Below, in pieces: positions 7,931 to 18,903 of a stretch of DNA of 64,000 nucleotides. The notes beneath the pieces were generated by a model that was not told the DNA's origin, searched no databases, and saw only the letters and a program-made list of their open reading frames with translations. This stretch comes from Pseudomonas viridiflava. GTDB lineage: Bacteria; Pseudomonadota; Gammaproteobacteria; Pseudomonadales; Pseudomonadaceae. A program made the position numbers and the translations under genes. The stretch spans positions 62,001 to 126,000 of the forward strand of contig NZ_UWFN01000181.1 in the NCBI RefSeq assembly GCF_900602065.1. Direction: 5' to 3'. Each line of letters begins with the position of its first letter. Positions within the stretch are counted from its first letter, which is position 1.

Positions 7931-8818
7931 ATGAACCAACGCCTTCCCATCGATGTTCTCCGTGCACTGCTCAGCATTGTCGAGCTGGGCAGTGTCACTC
8001 GTGCAGCTGACAGCCTGAACCTCACGCAATCGGCGGTCAGCTGGAAGATCAAGCGGCTAGAGAAACAACTGGGGCGCGAGCTGATTCGCCGCGAAGGTCA
8101 GCGCTTGATCGCCACCAGCGACGGTGCCGAGCTGCTGATTCATGCCAGGCGCATTCTTAACTCGCATGACGAAGCGCTGGCTCTGTTCGCGCCCTCGACC
8201 CTTGAAGGTACTGTTCGACTCGGCGTCACCGAGCAGGCATCGCTCACCCAGTTGGCACCGATACTGGCGAAGTTCTCGCGCCAGCACAGCAATGTCGACG
8301 TTCGGGTGGTGGTTGAGCAGAGTCAGGCGCTGCGCGAGTCGTTGGCCAATGGCACGCTGGATCTGGCTTTGCATCAGGATTTCGCCCACGGACTCAGCGC
8401 CGAGGACCATTTGTTATGGGGTGAGCGTCTGAACTGGTGCGTCCCGCCGGGCTGGGAATATACCTCTGACGCCACAGTTGCTCTTGTCACCTACGGGTCT
8501 GGCTGCTTTTACGGCAATCTGGCGCAGGATCGGCTTCAGGCGGCCGGTATCCGCTGCAAAGTGGCGGTGCAGTGTCCGTCTACAGAAGGTGTGCTGTCGG
8601 CCATTTCTGCAGGCTTGGGCATAGGCGTCGTAACAGCCAGTAATGTCGACAGACGCGTCGAGATGAGTCGTTTCTTCGAGCAGCGCATGCCGCTACCTGA
8701 AGTGGTTAACGTGTTGCGCTACAGTCAGCGCAAGCATGAGCCGGTGTTGCAGGCACTGCAGCAGATGCTGGCTCAGGCGCTGACGCGGGTGAAAGAAGAG
8801 TTACCCGGCCCGGCCTGA
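7931..8818 (+). CDS. LysR-family transcriptional regulator
   Basis: A 295-residue regulator with an N-terminal winged helix-turn-helix (residues 5-65; VTRAADSLNLTQSAVSWKIKRLE) and a periplasmic-binding-like effector domain (about 90-290) containing the usual TEGVLSAISAGLGIGVV segment. It is divergent from the hydrolase at 6810, the common LysR arrangement, so that gene is the likely target. Its end overlaps the convergent TetR gene by 18 bases. Effector unknown. Confidence 0.9.
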   Translation: MNQRLPIDVLRALLSIVELGSVTRAADSLNLTQSAVSWKIKRLEKQLGRELIRREGQRLIATSDGAELLIHARRILNSHDEALALFAPSTLEGTVRLGVTEQASLTQLAPILAKFSRQHSNVDVRVVVEQSQALRESLANGTLDLALHQDFAHGLSAEDHLLWGERLNWCVPPGWEYTSDATVALVTYGSGCFYGNLAQDRLQAAGIRCKVAVQCPSTEGVLSAISAGLGIGVVTASNVDRRVEMSRFFEQRMPLPEVVNVLRYSQRKHEPVLQALQQMLAQALTRVKEELPGPA

Positions 8819-9466
8819 GGACTGCTGAGTCAGGGGGATTTGTCTTTTAGGCAGGTAAGACGGCAGGTACAGCCCTACATAGGCATCAAACACACGCATG
8901 CCTTCCTCCGCCATGCGCGGTGTGATTTCTTCATGCAGTTGCATGGAGCGCGCATAAACCCGATCGCCCAGCTCCATGGCCAGAGCGAACACGTCGACAT
9001 CGTCTGGCAAGGCTGGCAGCAAGAAGTGGCGGTCGAAGACCTCAAGCATCAAGTGCCCCAGTTCGATATCGTGCTGACGATCTGCCTGAGTGATTTCAGT
9101 CAGCCCGTGCTGGGCCAGAATCAACTGGCGGGCAGCCGCATCGACGTTATAGATGTCCAGCATGCGTTGCTCGACTATCCGTGACAGATCACGCCAGGTA
9201 TTGAGCGAGTCGTGTTCGATGGGCGCTTGCAGGCTGGCGCGGAACGCGGAGTGGATGTCTGCCGTCAGCGCTTCGAGCAGGGCGGGAACACTGGCAAAAA
9301 AGTGGTAAACGGATGACGGCGGAATCTGTGCCCGCTCGGCTACGCTATAGATCGACAGACTGGCGACACCTTCAGCTGCCAGCAACTCGCGTGCGGCATC
9401 GAGGATCGAGCCGATGCGGGCCTGACTGGCTGCGCGGGGTTTGCGGGCGGTGACGGGGCGGGTCAT
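8801..9466 (-). CDS. TetR-family transcriptional regulator
   Basis: A 221-residue protein with an N-terminal TetR helix-turn-helix (residues 15-62; LLAAEGVASLSIYSVAERAQIPPSSVYHFF) and a helical ligand domain. It is convergent with and overlaps the LysR gene. No divergent partner gene lies upstream within 200 bases (a REP and then spuI's terminator), so its target is not evident from context. Confidence 0.9.
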   Translation of the reverse strand: MTRPVTARKPRAASQARIGSILDAARELLAAEGVASLSIYSVAERAQIPPSSVYHFFASVPALLEALTADIHSAFRASLQAPIEHDSLNTWRDLSRIVEQRMLDIYNVDAAARQLILAQHGLTEITQADRQHDIELGHLMLEVFDRHFLLPALPDDVDVFALAMELGDRVYARSMQLHEEITPRMAEEGMRVFDAYVGLYLPSYLPKRQIPLTQQSSGRAG

Positions 9467-9523
9467 GTGGCGTTCTCGTGGGCGGGGCTGCGTGAATTGT
9501 ACAGCGGTGATTGGGCCAATGCT

Positions 9524-9590
9524 TTCGCGAATGAATTCGCTCCCACGGGGATCACATCGTACCCCTGTGGGAGCGAATTCATTCGCGAAG
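9524..9590. repeat. REP pair, family C, inverted orientation
   Basis: Two family C arms meet head-to-head in the opposite order to other copies: the arm ending CTCCCACG comes first and GTGGGAGCGAATTC second, only 18 bases apart. It may be the junction of two adjacent doublets with outer arms lost. Confidence 0.85.
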
Positions 9591-9620
9591 AGGCCGGTTC
9601 AGACGCAGAAAGCTCCACAC

Positions 9621-9662
9621 AAAAAAAAAGCCGCACAACCTCTCGGCTCTGCGGCGTTTTTT
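9621..9662. terminator. Bidirectional terminator downstream of spuI
   Basis: GCCGCA and TGCGGC pair across a 14-base loop; a run of nine A on the left acts as a T tract for the minus-strand spuI transcript, and six T on the right for plus-strand transcripts. Confidence 0.88.
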
Positions 9663-9679
9663 ATGCTTCATACCATCAT

Positions 9680-11056
9680 TTAAACGGTATGCAGGTACCA
9701 GTTGTACTCAAGGTCGGAGATGGAGTGTTCGAACTCCTCCAGCTCACTTTCCTTACAGGCGACAAAGATATCGATGTATTTAGGATCGATGTACTTGGCC
9801 ATGACTTCGCTGTCGTCCAGCTCGCGCAGTGCATCGCGCAGGTTATTTGGCAGGCTTTGTTCGTTCTGCTCGTACGAGTTGCCCGATACCGGCGCGCCAG
9901 GTTCGATCTTGTTGGTCAGGCCGTGATGCACGCCCGCCAGGACCGACGCCATCAACAGGTAAGGGTTTGCGTCGGCGCCCGCAACCCGGTGTTCGATACG
10001 CACCGCGTCGGCAGAGCCGGTCGGTACACGCACGGCAACGGTACGGTTATCCAGACCCCAGCTCGGAGAGTTAGGCACATAGAACTGAGCACCAAACCGG
10101 CGATACGAATTGACGTTCGGGCAAAGGAACGCCATCTGCGCCGGTAGGGTCTCGAGCACACCGCCGATGGCATGACGTAACGCGGCGTTCTGCTCGGGAT
10201 CCTCGCTGGTGAAGATATTCTTGCCATCGCGATCCAGGATCGAGATGTGTACATGCAAACCGTTGCCTGCCTGGCCCGGGTAAGGCTTGGCCATGAAGGT
10301 GGTGTCCATCTCATGGTCGTAGGCGATGTTCTTGATCAGGCGCTTGAGCAATACCGCGTAGTCGCAAGCCTTGATCGGGTCGGCAACGTGATGCAGGTTG
10401 ACTTCAAACTGCGCCGGAGCACTTTCCTTGACGATGGCGTCAGCAGGAATGCCCTGCTCTTTGGCACCTTCCAGAATGTCCTGGAGGCAGTCGACGTATT
10501 CGTCGAGGTCGTCGATCAGGTAGACCTGTGTCGAGTGCGGGCGTTTGCCGGAAATCGGGGAGCGGGGTGGTTGCGGACGGCCGTTTACGTTCTCCTGATC
10601 GATCAGGTAGAACTCCAGCTCGAAAGCGGCGCAAATCGTCAGGCCCATTTCGTCGAACTTGGTGACTACCTGACGCAAGACTTCGCGCGGGTCAGCAAAA
10701 AACGGGTCGCCTTCGAGTTCGTGCATGGTCATCAACAGTTGCGCGGTCGGGCGCTTCTGCCAAGGCTCATTGCACAGGGTGTCAGGGATTGGATAGCAGA
10801 TTCGGTCAGCATCACCGATGTCCAGACCCAGGCCGGTACTTTCAACCGTCGAGCCATTGATATCCAGGGCAAATAAAGAGGCAGGCAGGTTAATGCCCTT
10901 CTCGTAAACCTTATGGAGGCTGGTGCGTTCAATGCGCTTGCCGCGCACTACACCATTCATATCTGCAATCAGAAGGTCAACGTACAGAACCTCAGGATGT
11001 TCCTTAAGGAACGCGTTCGCTTCGTTAAGCTGAACGGCACGCGGGGGTACCGACAT
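9680..11056 (-). CDS. spuI: Gamma-glutamylpolyamine synthetase SpuI
   Basis: A 458-residue glutamine-synthetase-fold enzyme that joins glutamate to a polyamine amino group using ATP, the first step of the gamma-glutamylation route (PuuA-like). Seen are the N-terminal beta-grasp (YVDLLIADMNGVVRGKRI), FELEFYLID, the ATP loop GNGLHVHIS, and the C-terminal catalytic segment NRTVAVRVP. Length matches the family. It is divergent from spuA across a 278-base shared promoter region, as in P. aeruginosa. Its ribosome binding site AAAGG is overlapped by an AACAACAA motif expected for Hfq/Crc control. Confidence 0.93.
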   Translation of the reverse strand: MSVPPRAVQLNEANAFLKEHPEVLYVDLLIADMNGVVRGKRIERTSLHKVYEKGINLPASLFALDINGSTVESTGLGLDIGDADRICYPIPDTLCNEPWQKRPTAQLLMTMHELEGDPFFADPREVLRQVVTKFDEMGLTICAAFELEFYLIDQENVNGRPQPPRSPISGKRPHSTQVYLIDDLDEYVDCLQDILEGAKEQGIPADAIVKESAPAQFEVNLHHVADPIKACDYAVLLKRLIKNIAYDHEMDTTFMAKPYPGQAGNGLHVHISILDRDGKNIFTSEDPEQNAALRHAIGGVLETLPAQMAFLCPNVNSYRRFGAQFYVPNSPSWGLDNRTVAVRVPTGSADAVRIEHRVAGADANPYLLMASVLAGVHHGLTNKIEPGAPVSGNSYEQNEQSLPNNLRDALRELDDSEVMAKYIDPKYIDIFVACKESELEEFEHSISDLEYNWYLHTV

Positions 11057-11068
11057 GATGCAACACCT

Positions 11069-11076
11069 TTGTTGTT
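11069..11076 (-). promoter_or_regulatory. Hfq/Crc-type CA motif at spuI ribosome binding site
   Basis: On the minus strand AACAACAA runs into the AAAGG Shine-Dalgarno of spuI, 12 bases before the ATG. A-rich AANAANAA motifs at this position are the known targets for catabolite repression by Hfq with Crc in Pseudomonas. Confidence 0.6.
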
Positions 11077-11164
11077 AAAAATATCAATCATCGAGCTTTA
11101 CGGGTTTCAGTCAATCCGAAAGCCATGATGAAGTCAATAGAGCCTTCCGTTGCCCCGAAAGGGC

Positions 11165-11183
11165 GCAAAAAGGCCGTTTTTGC
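11165..11183. promoter_or_regulatory. Perfect inverted repeat in spuI-spuA divergent region
   Basis: GCAAAAA, GGCCG, TTTTTGC, lying 108 bases from the spuI start and 152 from the spuA start. It could be a regulator site shared by both promoters or a weak hairpin. Confidence 0.4.
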
Positions 11184-11314
11184 CGCAATTCAGGGCAAGT
11201 ATTTAACAGCGGAAGGCTACGGATTCCGGGGCTTTCAAGTCGTCTGTTCGATTTTTACAGGACTGTTGTGTAAAAAAACGAACAAGGCTAAGCTCGATCG
11301 CAACCCAGACCAGC

Positions 11315-11322
11315 AACAACAA
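11315..11322 (+). promoter_or_regulatory. Hfq/Crc-type CA motif at spuA ribosome binding site
   Basis: AACAACAA lies four bases before the GGGGG Shine-Dalgarno of spuA. It mirrors the motif at spuI. Confidence 0.6.
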
Positions 11323-11334
11323 TACGGGGGTCTC

Positions 11335-12111
11335 ATGTCACGCCTGCCCTTGATCGGCGTTACCGCCTGCACCAAGCAGATCGGTCATCATGCTTATCAT
11401 GTCTCTGGCGACAAATATGTCCGTGCGCTAGCAGTGGCTGCCAAGGGCATGCCGTTGATTCTGCCGTCACTTGGCCCCTTGCTTGACCCCGCCGACATTC
11501 TTTCCAGTCTCGATGGACTGCTGTTCACCGGTTCGCCTTCCAATGTCGAACCCTACCACTATAGTGGCCCAGCCAGCGCGCCGGGTACTGCTCATGATCC
11601 CGAACGCGACGCGACCACCTTACCGCTAATTCGGGCTGCCGTGGCAGCCGGTGTTCCGGTTTTAGGCATTTGCCGGGGTTTTCAGGAGATGAATGTAGCG
11701 TTTGGCGGCAGCCTGCATCAGCGTGTACATGAAACAGAAGGTTTCATGGATCATCGTGAACCCGAAAACGAACCCGTTGAAATTCAATATGCGCCAAGCC
11801 ACCCGATGCGCGTCCAGCCGGGCGGTGTGCTGGAGGCACTGGGGCTGGCGAGTGAAATTCGCGTCAATTCCATTCACGGGCAAGGCATCGAGCGTCTGGC
11901 GCCGGGCCTGCGCGTGGAAGCCATTGCACCGGATGGTTTGATCGAAGCCGTCTCGGTTCAGCACAGTCCGGGCTTTACGCTGGGGGTGCAGTGGCATCCC
12001 GAGTGGCAAGTTACTGCAAACCCTGATTACCTTGTCATCTTCCAGGCGTTTGGCGATGCCTGCCGAAAACGAGCACTACAACGCGACGCCGATGCGTCAA
12101 ATAACGCCTGA
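11335..12111 (+). CDS. spuA: Gamma-glutamyl-GABA hydrolase SpuA (class I GATase)
   Basis: A 258-residue class I glutamine amidotransferase-like hydrolase that removes the glutamyl group from polyamine breakdown products (PuuD-like). The nucleophile is C113 in GICRGFQEMN and the His/Glu pair is H221/E223 in GVQWHPEW. The frame is open upstream to 11125, but the ATG at 11335 is chosen because a GGGGG ribosome binding site precedes it and MSRLPLIGVTACT is the normal family N-terminus. It is the first gene of the spu operon, with spuB 34 bases downstream. Confidence 0.92.
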   Translation: MSRLPLIGVTACTKQIGHHAYHVSGDKYVRALAVAAKGMPLILPSLGPLLDPADILSSLDGLLFTGSPSNVEPYHYSGPASAPGTAHDPERDATTLPLIRAAVAAGVPVLGICRGFQEMNVAFGGSLHQRVHETEGFMDHREPENEPVEIQYAPSHPMRVQPGGVLEALGLASEIRVNSIHGQGIERLAPGLRVEAIAPDGLIEAVSVQHSPGFTLGVQWHPEWQVTANPDYLVIFQAFGDACRKRALQRDADASNNA

Positions 12112-12145
12112 TTCGCGATCAGGACTCTGACCACCTGAGGTATTT

Positions 12146-13504
12146 ATGAGTACCAACCTCGACCAGCTCACCGATTGGTTGAAAGAACACAAGATCACCG
12201 AAGTCGAATGCATGATTGCCGACTTGACCGGGATCACTCGCGGCAAGATTTCCCCCACCAACAAATTCATTGCCGAGAAGGGCATGCGCTTACCGGAGAG
12301 CGTGCTGCTGCAGACGGTAACCGGTGACTACGTCGAAGACGACATTTACTACGAATTGCTGGACCCGGCGGACATCGACATGTTCTGCCGTCCCGATGCC
12401 AACGCGGTGTATGTCGTGCCGTGGGCCATCGAGCCCACTGCGCAGGTGATCCACGACACCTACGACAAGCAAGGCAATCCTATCGAGCTGTCGCCGCGTA
12501 ACGTCTTGAAGAAAGTCCTCAAGCTGTACGCGGATCAAGGCTGGCAGCCCATTGTTGCGCCTGAGATGGAGTTTTACCTGACCAAGCGCAGCGACGACCC
12601 CGACTACCCGTTGCAGCCGCCTGTCGGGCGCTCCGGGCGTCCTGAGACCGGACGTCAATCGTTCTCCATCGAAGCGGCCAACGAGTTTGATCCGCTGTTC
12701 GAAGACGTCTATGACTGGTGTGAACTGCAAAACCTCGATCTGGATACGTTGATTCACGAAGACGGCACGGCGCAGATGGAAATCAATTTCCGTCACGGTG
12801 ATGCCTTGTCGTTGGCTGACCAGATTCTGGTGTTCAAGCGCACCATGCGTGAAGCAGCGCTCAAGCATGATGTTGCCGCGACCTTCATGGCCAAGCCGAT
12901 GACCGGCGAGCCTGGCAGCGCCATGCATTTGCACCAGAGCATTGTCGACATCAAGACCGGCAAGAACATCTTCTCCAACGAAGACGGGACCATGAGCGAG
13001 CTGTTCCTGCAGCACATCGGCGGCTTGCAGAAGCTGATCCCCGAGCTGTTGCCGCTGTTCGCGCCTAACGTCAACTCGTTCCGCCGCTTCTTGCCGGATA
13101 CTTCGGCGCCAGTGAACGTTGAGTGGGGCGAGGAGAACCGTACGGTTGGCTTGCGCGTCCCGGATGCCGGCCCGCAGAACCGTCGTGTCGAGAACCGCTT
13201 GCCCGGTGCTGACGCCAACCCTTATCTGGCGATTGCCGCGAGCCTGTTGTGCGGCTTTATTGGCATGGTTGAACACATCAACCCGAGCGCACCGGTGGTT
13301 GGGCGTGGTTACGAGCGGCGCAACCTGCGTCTGCCGCTGACCATTGAAGATGCACTGGAGCGCATGGAAAACAGCAAGACGGTCGAGAAGTACCTGGGTG
13401 AGAAATTCATCAAGGGATATGTCGCGGTGAAACGTGCCGAGCACGAGAATTTCAAACGCGTGATCAGTTCGTGGGAGCGTGAGTTTTTGCTGTTTGCGGT
13501 TTGA
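12146..13504 (+). CDS. spuB: Glutamine synthetase family, gamma-glutamylpolyamine synthetase SpuB
   Basis: A 452-residue paralogue of SpuI with the same GS fold: CMIADLTGITRGK, APEMEFYLT, GSAMHLHQSI and NRTVGLRVP. It is thought to glutamylate polyamines; which of SpuI and SpuB prefers which polyamine cannot be read here. GAGG precedes the ATG. It is co-directional with spuA and followed by a REP (13541-13645) before spuC. Confidence 0.92.
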   Translation: MSTNLDQLTDWLKEHKITEVECMIADLTGITRGKISPTNKFIAEKGMRLPESVLLQTVTGDYVEDDIYYELLDPADIDMFCRPDANAVYVVPWAIEPTAQVIHDTYDKQGNPIELSPRNVLKKVLKLYADQGWQPIVAPEMEFYLTKRSDDPDYPLQPPVGRSGRPETGRQSFSIEAANEFDPLFEDVYDWCELQNLDLDTLIHEDGTAQMEINFRHGDALSLADQILVFKRTMREAALKHDVAATFMAKPMTGEPGSAMHLHQSIVDIKTGKNIFSNEDGTMSELFLQHIGGLQKLIPELLPLFAPNVNSFRRFLPDTSAPVNVEWGEENRTVGLRVPDAGPQNRRVENRLPGADANPYLAIAASLLCGFIGMVEHINPSAPVVGRGYERRNLRLPLTIEDALERMENSKTVEKYLGEKFIKGYVAVKRAEHENFKRVISSWEREFLLFAV

Positions 13505-13540
13505 TGAAGGGCGCTGCAGTGCTGCTGTGAACGCTATCCC

Positions 13541-13645
13541 CTGTGGGAGCGGTGCTTGCCCGCGATAAGGCTGGACGCGATCCAAAGTGAACCGCGTCCA
13601 GCCTTATCGTCCGAATGCGGCCCAGACCAAGCACCGCTCCCACAT
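13541..13645. repeat. REP doublet, family B, altered right arm
   Basis: The spacer contains a 17-bp perfect inverted repeat (starting CGATAAGGCTGG). The right arm is interrupted: about 18 bases (13611-13627 region) replace the usual CGGG between the inner repeat and CAAGCACCGCTCCCAC. Confidence 0.88.
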
Positions 13646-13703
13646 AGAGTCTGTATTCCAATTCTAAAGGGATGCAGCTGCCACAAAGCATATGGAGTTG
13701 TGT

Positions 13704-15068
13704 ATGAGTTCCAAGAACCCGCAAACCCTCGAATGGCAGGCCTTGAGCAGTGAGCATCACTTGGCCCCGTTCAGTGATTACAAGCAACTCAAAGAAGTCG
13801 GTCCACGCATCATTACCCGCTCCAGCGGTGTGTATTTGTGGGACAGCGAGGGCAATAAGATCCTCGATGGCATGTCCGGCCTGTGGTGTGTCGCCATCGG
13901 TTATGGCCGTGAAGAACTGGCCGATGCAGCGGCGAAACAAATGCGCGAGCTGCCGTACTACAACCTGTTCTTCATGACGGCCCACCCGCCGGTGCTGGAG
14001 TTGGCCAAAGTCATTTCCGAAATCGCCCCTGAGGGCATGAACCATGTGTTCTTCACCGGTTCCGGCTCGGAAGGCAACGACACCATGCTGCGCATGGTTC
14101 GCCACTACTGGGCGATCAAGGGCCAGCCGAACAAGAAAACCATCATCAGCCGGGTAAACGGTTATCACGGCTCAACGGTTGCGGGCGCAAGCCTGGGCGG
14201 GATGACCTACATGCACGAGCAGGGTGACTTGCCGATCCCGGGCATCGTGCATATCCCGCAGCCGTACTGGTTCGGTGAAGGCGGTGACATGACGCCGGAC
14301 GAGTTCGGTATCTGGGCTGCCGAGCAACTGGAGAAGAAGATTCTCGAACTGGGCGTGGACAACGTCGGTGCGTTTATTGCCGAACCAATCCAGGGAGCGG
14401 GCGGCGTGATCGTCCCGCCTGACACCTACTGGCCGAAGATCAAAGAGATCCTCGACAAGTACGACATCCTGTTCGTCGCCGATGAAGTGATCTGTGGCTT
14501 TGGCCGCACGGGTGAGTGGTTCGGTAGCGATTTCTACGGCCTCAAACCGGACATGATGACCATCGCCAAAGGCCTGACCTCGGGTTACATCCCCATGGGC
14601 GGGTTGATTGTGCGCGACGAAGTGGTCGCGGTACTTAATGATGGCGGCGATTTCAATCACGGCTTTACTTACTCAGGTCATCCGGTGGCTGCAGCGGTGG
14701 CGCTGGAGAACATCCGGATCCTGCGCGAAGAGCAGATCGTGGAGAGGGTGAAAGCGGAAACGGCACCATACTTGCAGAAACGTCTGCGTGAGCTGAGCGA
14801 TCATCCGCTGGTGGGGGAGGTCCGTGGTGTGGGCCTGTTGGGGGCCATTGAACTGGTCAAGGACAAGGCAACCCGCGAGCGTTACACCGGCAAAGGCGCG
14901 GGGATGATTTGTCGAACCTTCTGCTTCAATAATGGCCTGATTATGCGGGCTGTAGGCGACACCATGATCATTGCGCCACCGTTGGTGATCAGCTTTGCGG
15001 AAATTGATGAGTTGGTCGAGAAAGCACGCAAGTGCCTGGATCTGACGTTGGCTGAGCTGCAAGGCTAG
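13704..15068 (+). CDS. spuC: Putrescine/polyamine aminotransferase SpuC
   Basis: A 454-residue class III PLP aminotransferase that moves the terminal amino group of putrescine (and likely spermidine or cadaverine) to pyruvate. Seen are the G-x-G cofactor loop FFTGSGSEGNDT, the aspartate in VADEVICGFGRTG, and the PLP lysine in MTIAKGLTSGYIPMG. The frame opens at an earlier ATG (13692), but that ATG overlaps the GGAG ribosome binding site serving the ATG at 13704, so the latter is the better start. Confidence 0.93.
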   Translation: MSSKNPQTLEWQALSSEHHLAPFSDYKQLKEVGPRIITRSSGVYLWDSEGNKILDGMSGLWCVAIGYGREELADAAAKQMRELPYYNLFFMTAHPPVLELAKVISEIAPEGMNHVFFTGSGSEGNDTMLRMVRHYWAIKGQPNKKTIISRVNGYHGSTVAGASLGGMTYMHEQGDLPIPGIVHIPQPYWFGEGGDMTPDEFGIWAAEQLEKKILELGVDNVGAFIAEPIQGAGGVIVPPDTYWPKIKEILDKYDILFVADEVICGFGRTGEWFGSDFYGLKPDMMTIAKGLTSGYIPMGGLIVRDEVVAVLNDGGDFNHGFTYSGHPVAAAVALENIRILREEQIVERVKAETAPYLQKRLRELSDHPLVGEVRGVGLLGAIELVKDKATRERYTGKGAGMICRTFCFNNGLIMRAVGDTMIIAPPLVISFAEIDELVEKARKCLDLTLAELQG

Positions 15069-15103
15069 GCTGACTTGGGCGCCAACCTGGGCCGTCACTT
15101 CAA

Positions 15104-15196
15104 ATGTGGGAGCGGTGCTTGCCCGCGAAAAACGATAACGCGGTGTACCTGATACACCGCGTTGTCTGGTTCGCGGGCAAGCACCGCTCTCACAGG
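15104..15196. repeat. REP doublet, family B
   Basis: Family B arms around a palindromic spacer (GCGGTGTACCTGATACACCGC), between spuC and spuD inside the operon. Confidence 0.92.
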
Positions 15197-15281
15197 GATC
15201 ATCGTGGACTTGAAACACCGGTCAGTAACTTGCCAGACTAATGGCTAGAAGCCGCCACCTAATAACACTGGAGCTGTACAC

Positions 15282-17704
<2,423 letters not shown>

Positions 17705-17714
17705 AAGACCCCGC

Positions 17715-17735
17715 GCCCGGCCATGCAGGCCGGGC
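17715..17735 (+). other. GC-rich hairpin between spuE and spuF
   Basis: GCCCGGCC, ATGCA loop, GGCCGGGC: eight GC pairs, no T run after it. It starts 11 bases after the spuE stop. It may stabilise the upstream binding-protein mRNA or partly attenuate read-through into spuF. Confidence 0.6.
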
Positions 17736-17760
17736 TGCAAACCAGTTGGGAGTTTCACCC

Positions 17761-18903
17761 ATGGCAGTTGCCTCCGGCGCCTACAAGAAATCACTCGAAG
17801 GCGATCAGCAACCCAAGCAGGTGCTGGTCAAGATCGATCGGGTCACGAAGAAATTCGACGAGACGATTGCTGTGGACGACGTGTCCCTGCAAATCAACAA
17901 GGGTGAGATTTTCGCCTTGCTGGGTGGTTCCGGCTCCGGCAAATCAACGTTGCTGCGCATGCTGGCCGGTTTCGAACGGCCAACGGAAGGGCGGATCTAC
18001 CTCGATGGCGTCGATATCACCGACATGCCGCCGTACGAACGCCCGATCAACATGATGTTCCAGTCCTACGCGCTGTTCCCGCACATGACGGTGGAGCAGA
18101 ACATCGCATTCGGTCTGCAGCAGGATAAGCTGCCCAAGGCGGAAATCACCGAGCGTGTGGCTGAAATGCTCAAGCTGGTGCAGATGACCCAGTACGCACG
18201 ACGCAAGCCGCATCAACTGTCTGGCGGTCAGCGTCAGCGGGTGGCGCTGGCTCGTTCCCTGGCGAAGAAACCCAAGCTGTTGCTGCTCGATGAGCCGATG
18301 GGTGCGCTGGACAAGAAGCTGCGTTCGCAGATGCAGCTGGAACTGGTGGAGATCATCGAGCGGGTTGGCGTGACCTGCGTAATGGTGACGCACGACCAGG
18401 AAGAAGCCATGACCATGGCTGAACGCATCGCGATCATGCACTTGGGCTGGATTGCTCAGATCGGCAGCCCTATCGATATTTACGAAACGCCGACCAGCCG
18501 TCTGGTCTGTGAATTCATTGGTAACGTCAACCTGTTCGAAGGCGAAGTGATCGAGGACATGGAAGGTCATGCCCTGATTCGCAGCCCCGAGCTGGAGCGC
18601 AATATCTACGTCGGCCACGGCGTAACGACCTCCGTGGAAGACAAGCACATCACCTACGCCCTGCGCCCGGAGAAGCTGCTGGTCACCACCGAGCAGCCTG
18701 CGTTCGAATACAACTGGTCGCGTGGCAAGGTTCACGACATCGCGTATCTGGGCGGCCACTCGGTGTTCTACGTGCAACTGCCGTGCGGCAAGCTGGTGCA
18801 GTCGTTCGTGGCTAACGCTGAGCGTCAGGGCACCCGGCCAACCTGGGGCGATGAAGTGTTTGTCTGGTGGGAAGACGACAGTGGCGTGGTACTGCGCTCA
18901 TGA
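17761..18903 (+). CDS. spuF: Polyamine ABC transporter ATPase SpuF
   Basis: A 380-residue PotA/PotG-type ATPase: Walker A GGSGSGKST, signature LSGGQRQRVALARSL, Walker B LLLLDEPMGALD, switch His VTHDQEEA, and a C-terminal TOBE-like domain (about 270-380; YALRPEKLLV). The ATG at 17761 is chosen over a TTG 15 bases earlier because GGGAG sits at 17748-17752. It powers SpuGH. Its stop overlaps spuG by four bases. Confidence 0.93.
   Translation: MAVASGAYKKSLEGDQQPKQVLVKIDRVTKKFDETIAVDDVSLQINKGEIFALLGGSGSGKSTLLRMLAGFERPTEGRIYLDGVDITDMPPYERPINMMFQSYALFPHMTVEQNIAFGLQQDKLPKAEITERVAEMLKLVQMTQYARRKPHQLSGGQRQRVALARSLAKKPKLLLLDEPMGALDKKLRSQMQLELVEIIERVGVTCVMVTHDQEEAMTMAERIAIMHLGWIAQIGSPIDIYETPTSRLVCEFIGNVNLFEGEVIEDMEGHALIRSPELERNIYVGHGVTTSVEDKHITYALRPEKLLVTTEQPAFEYNWSRGKVHDIAYLGGHSVFYVQLPCGKLVQSFVANAERQGTRPTWGDEVFVWWEDDSGVVLRS

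Noticed and set aside
9524-9590. Repeats that could be read as a CRISPR remnant
   Set aside because: The units are palindromic REP arms dispersed between genes, with no regular spacer array and no cas genes.
11125-11334. Longer N-terminus for spuA
   Set aside because: It would run through the divergent promoter region; the ATG at 11335 has the ribosome binding site and family N-terminus.
12290-13585. Long open frame antisense to spuB
   Set aside because: Composition is that of a reverse-complemented coding region, and spuB is a clear glutamine synthetase family member.
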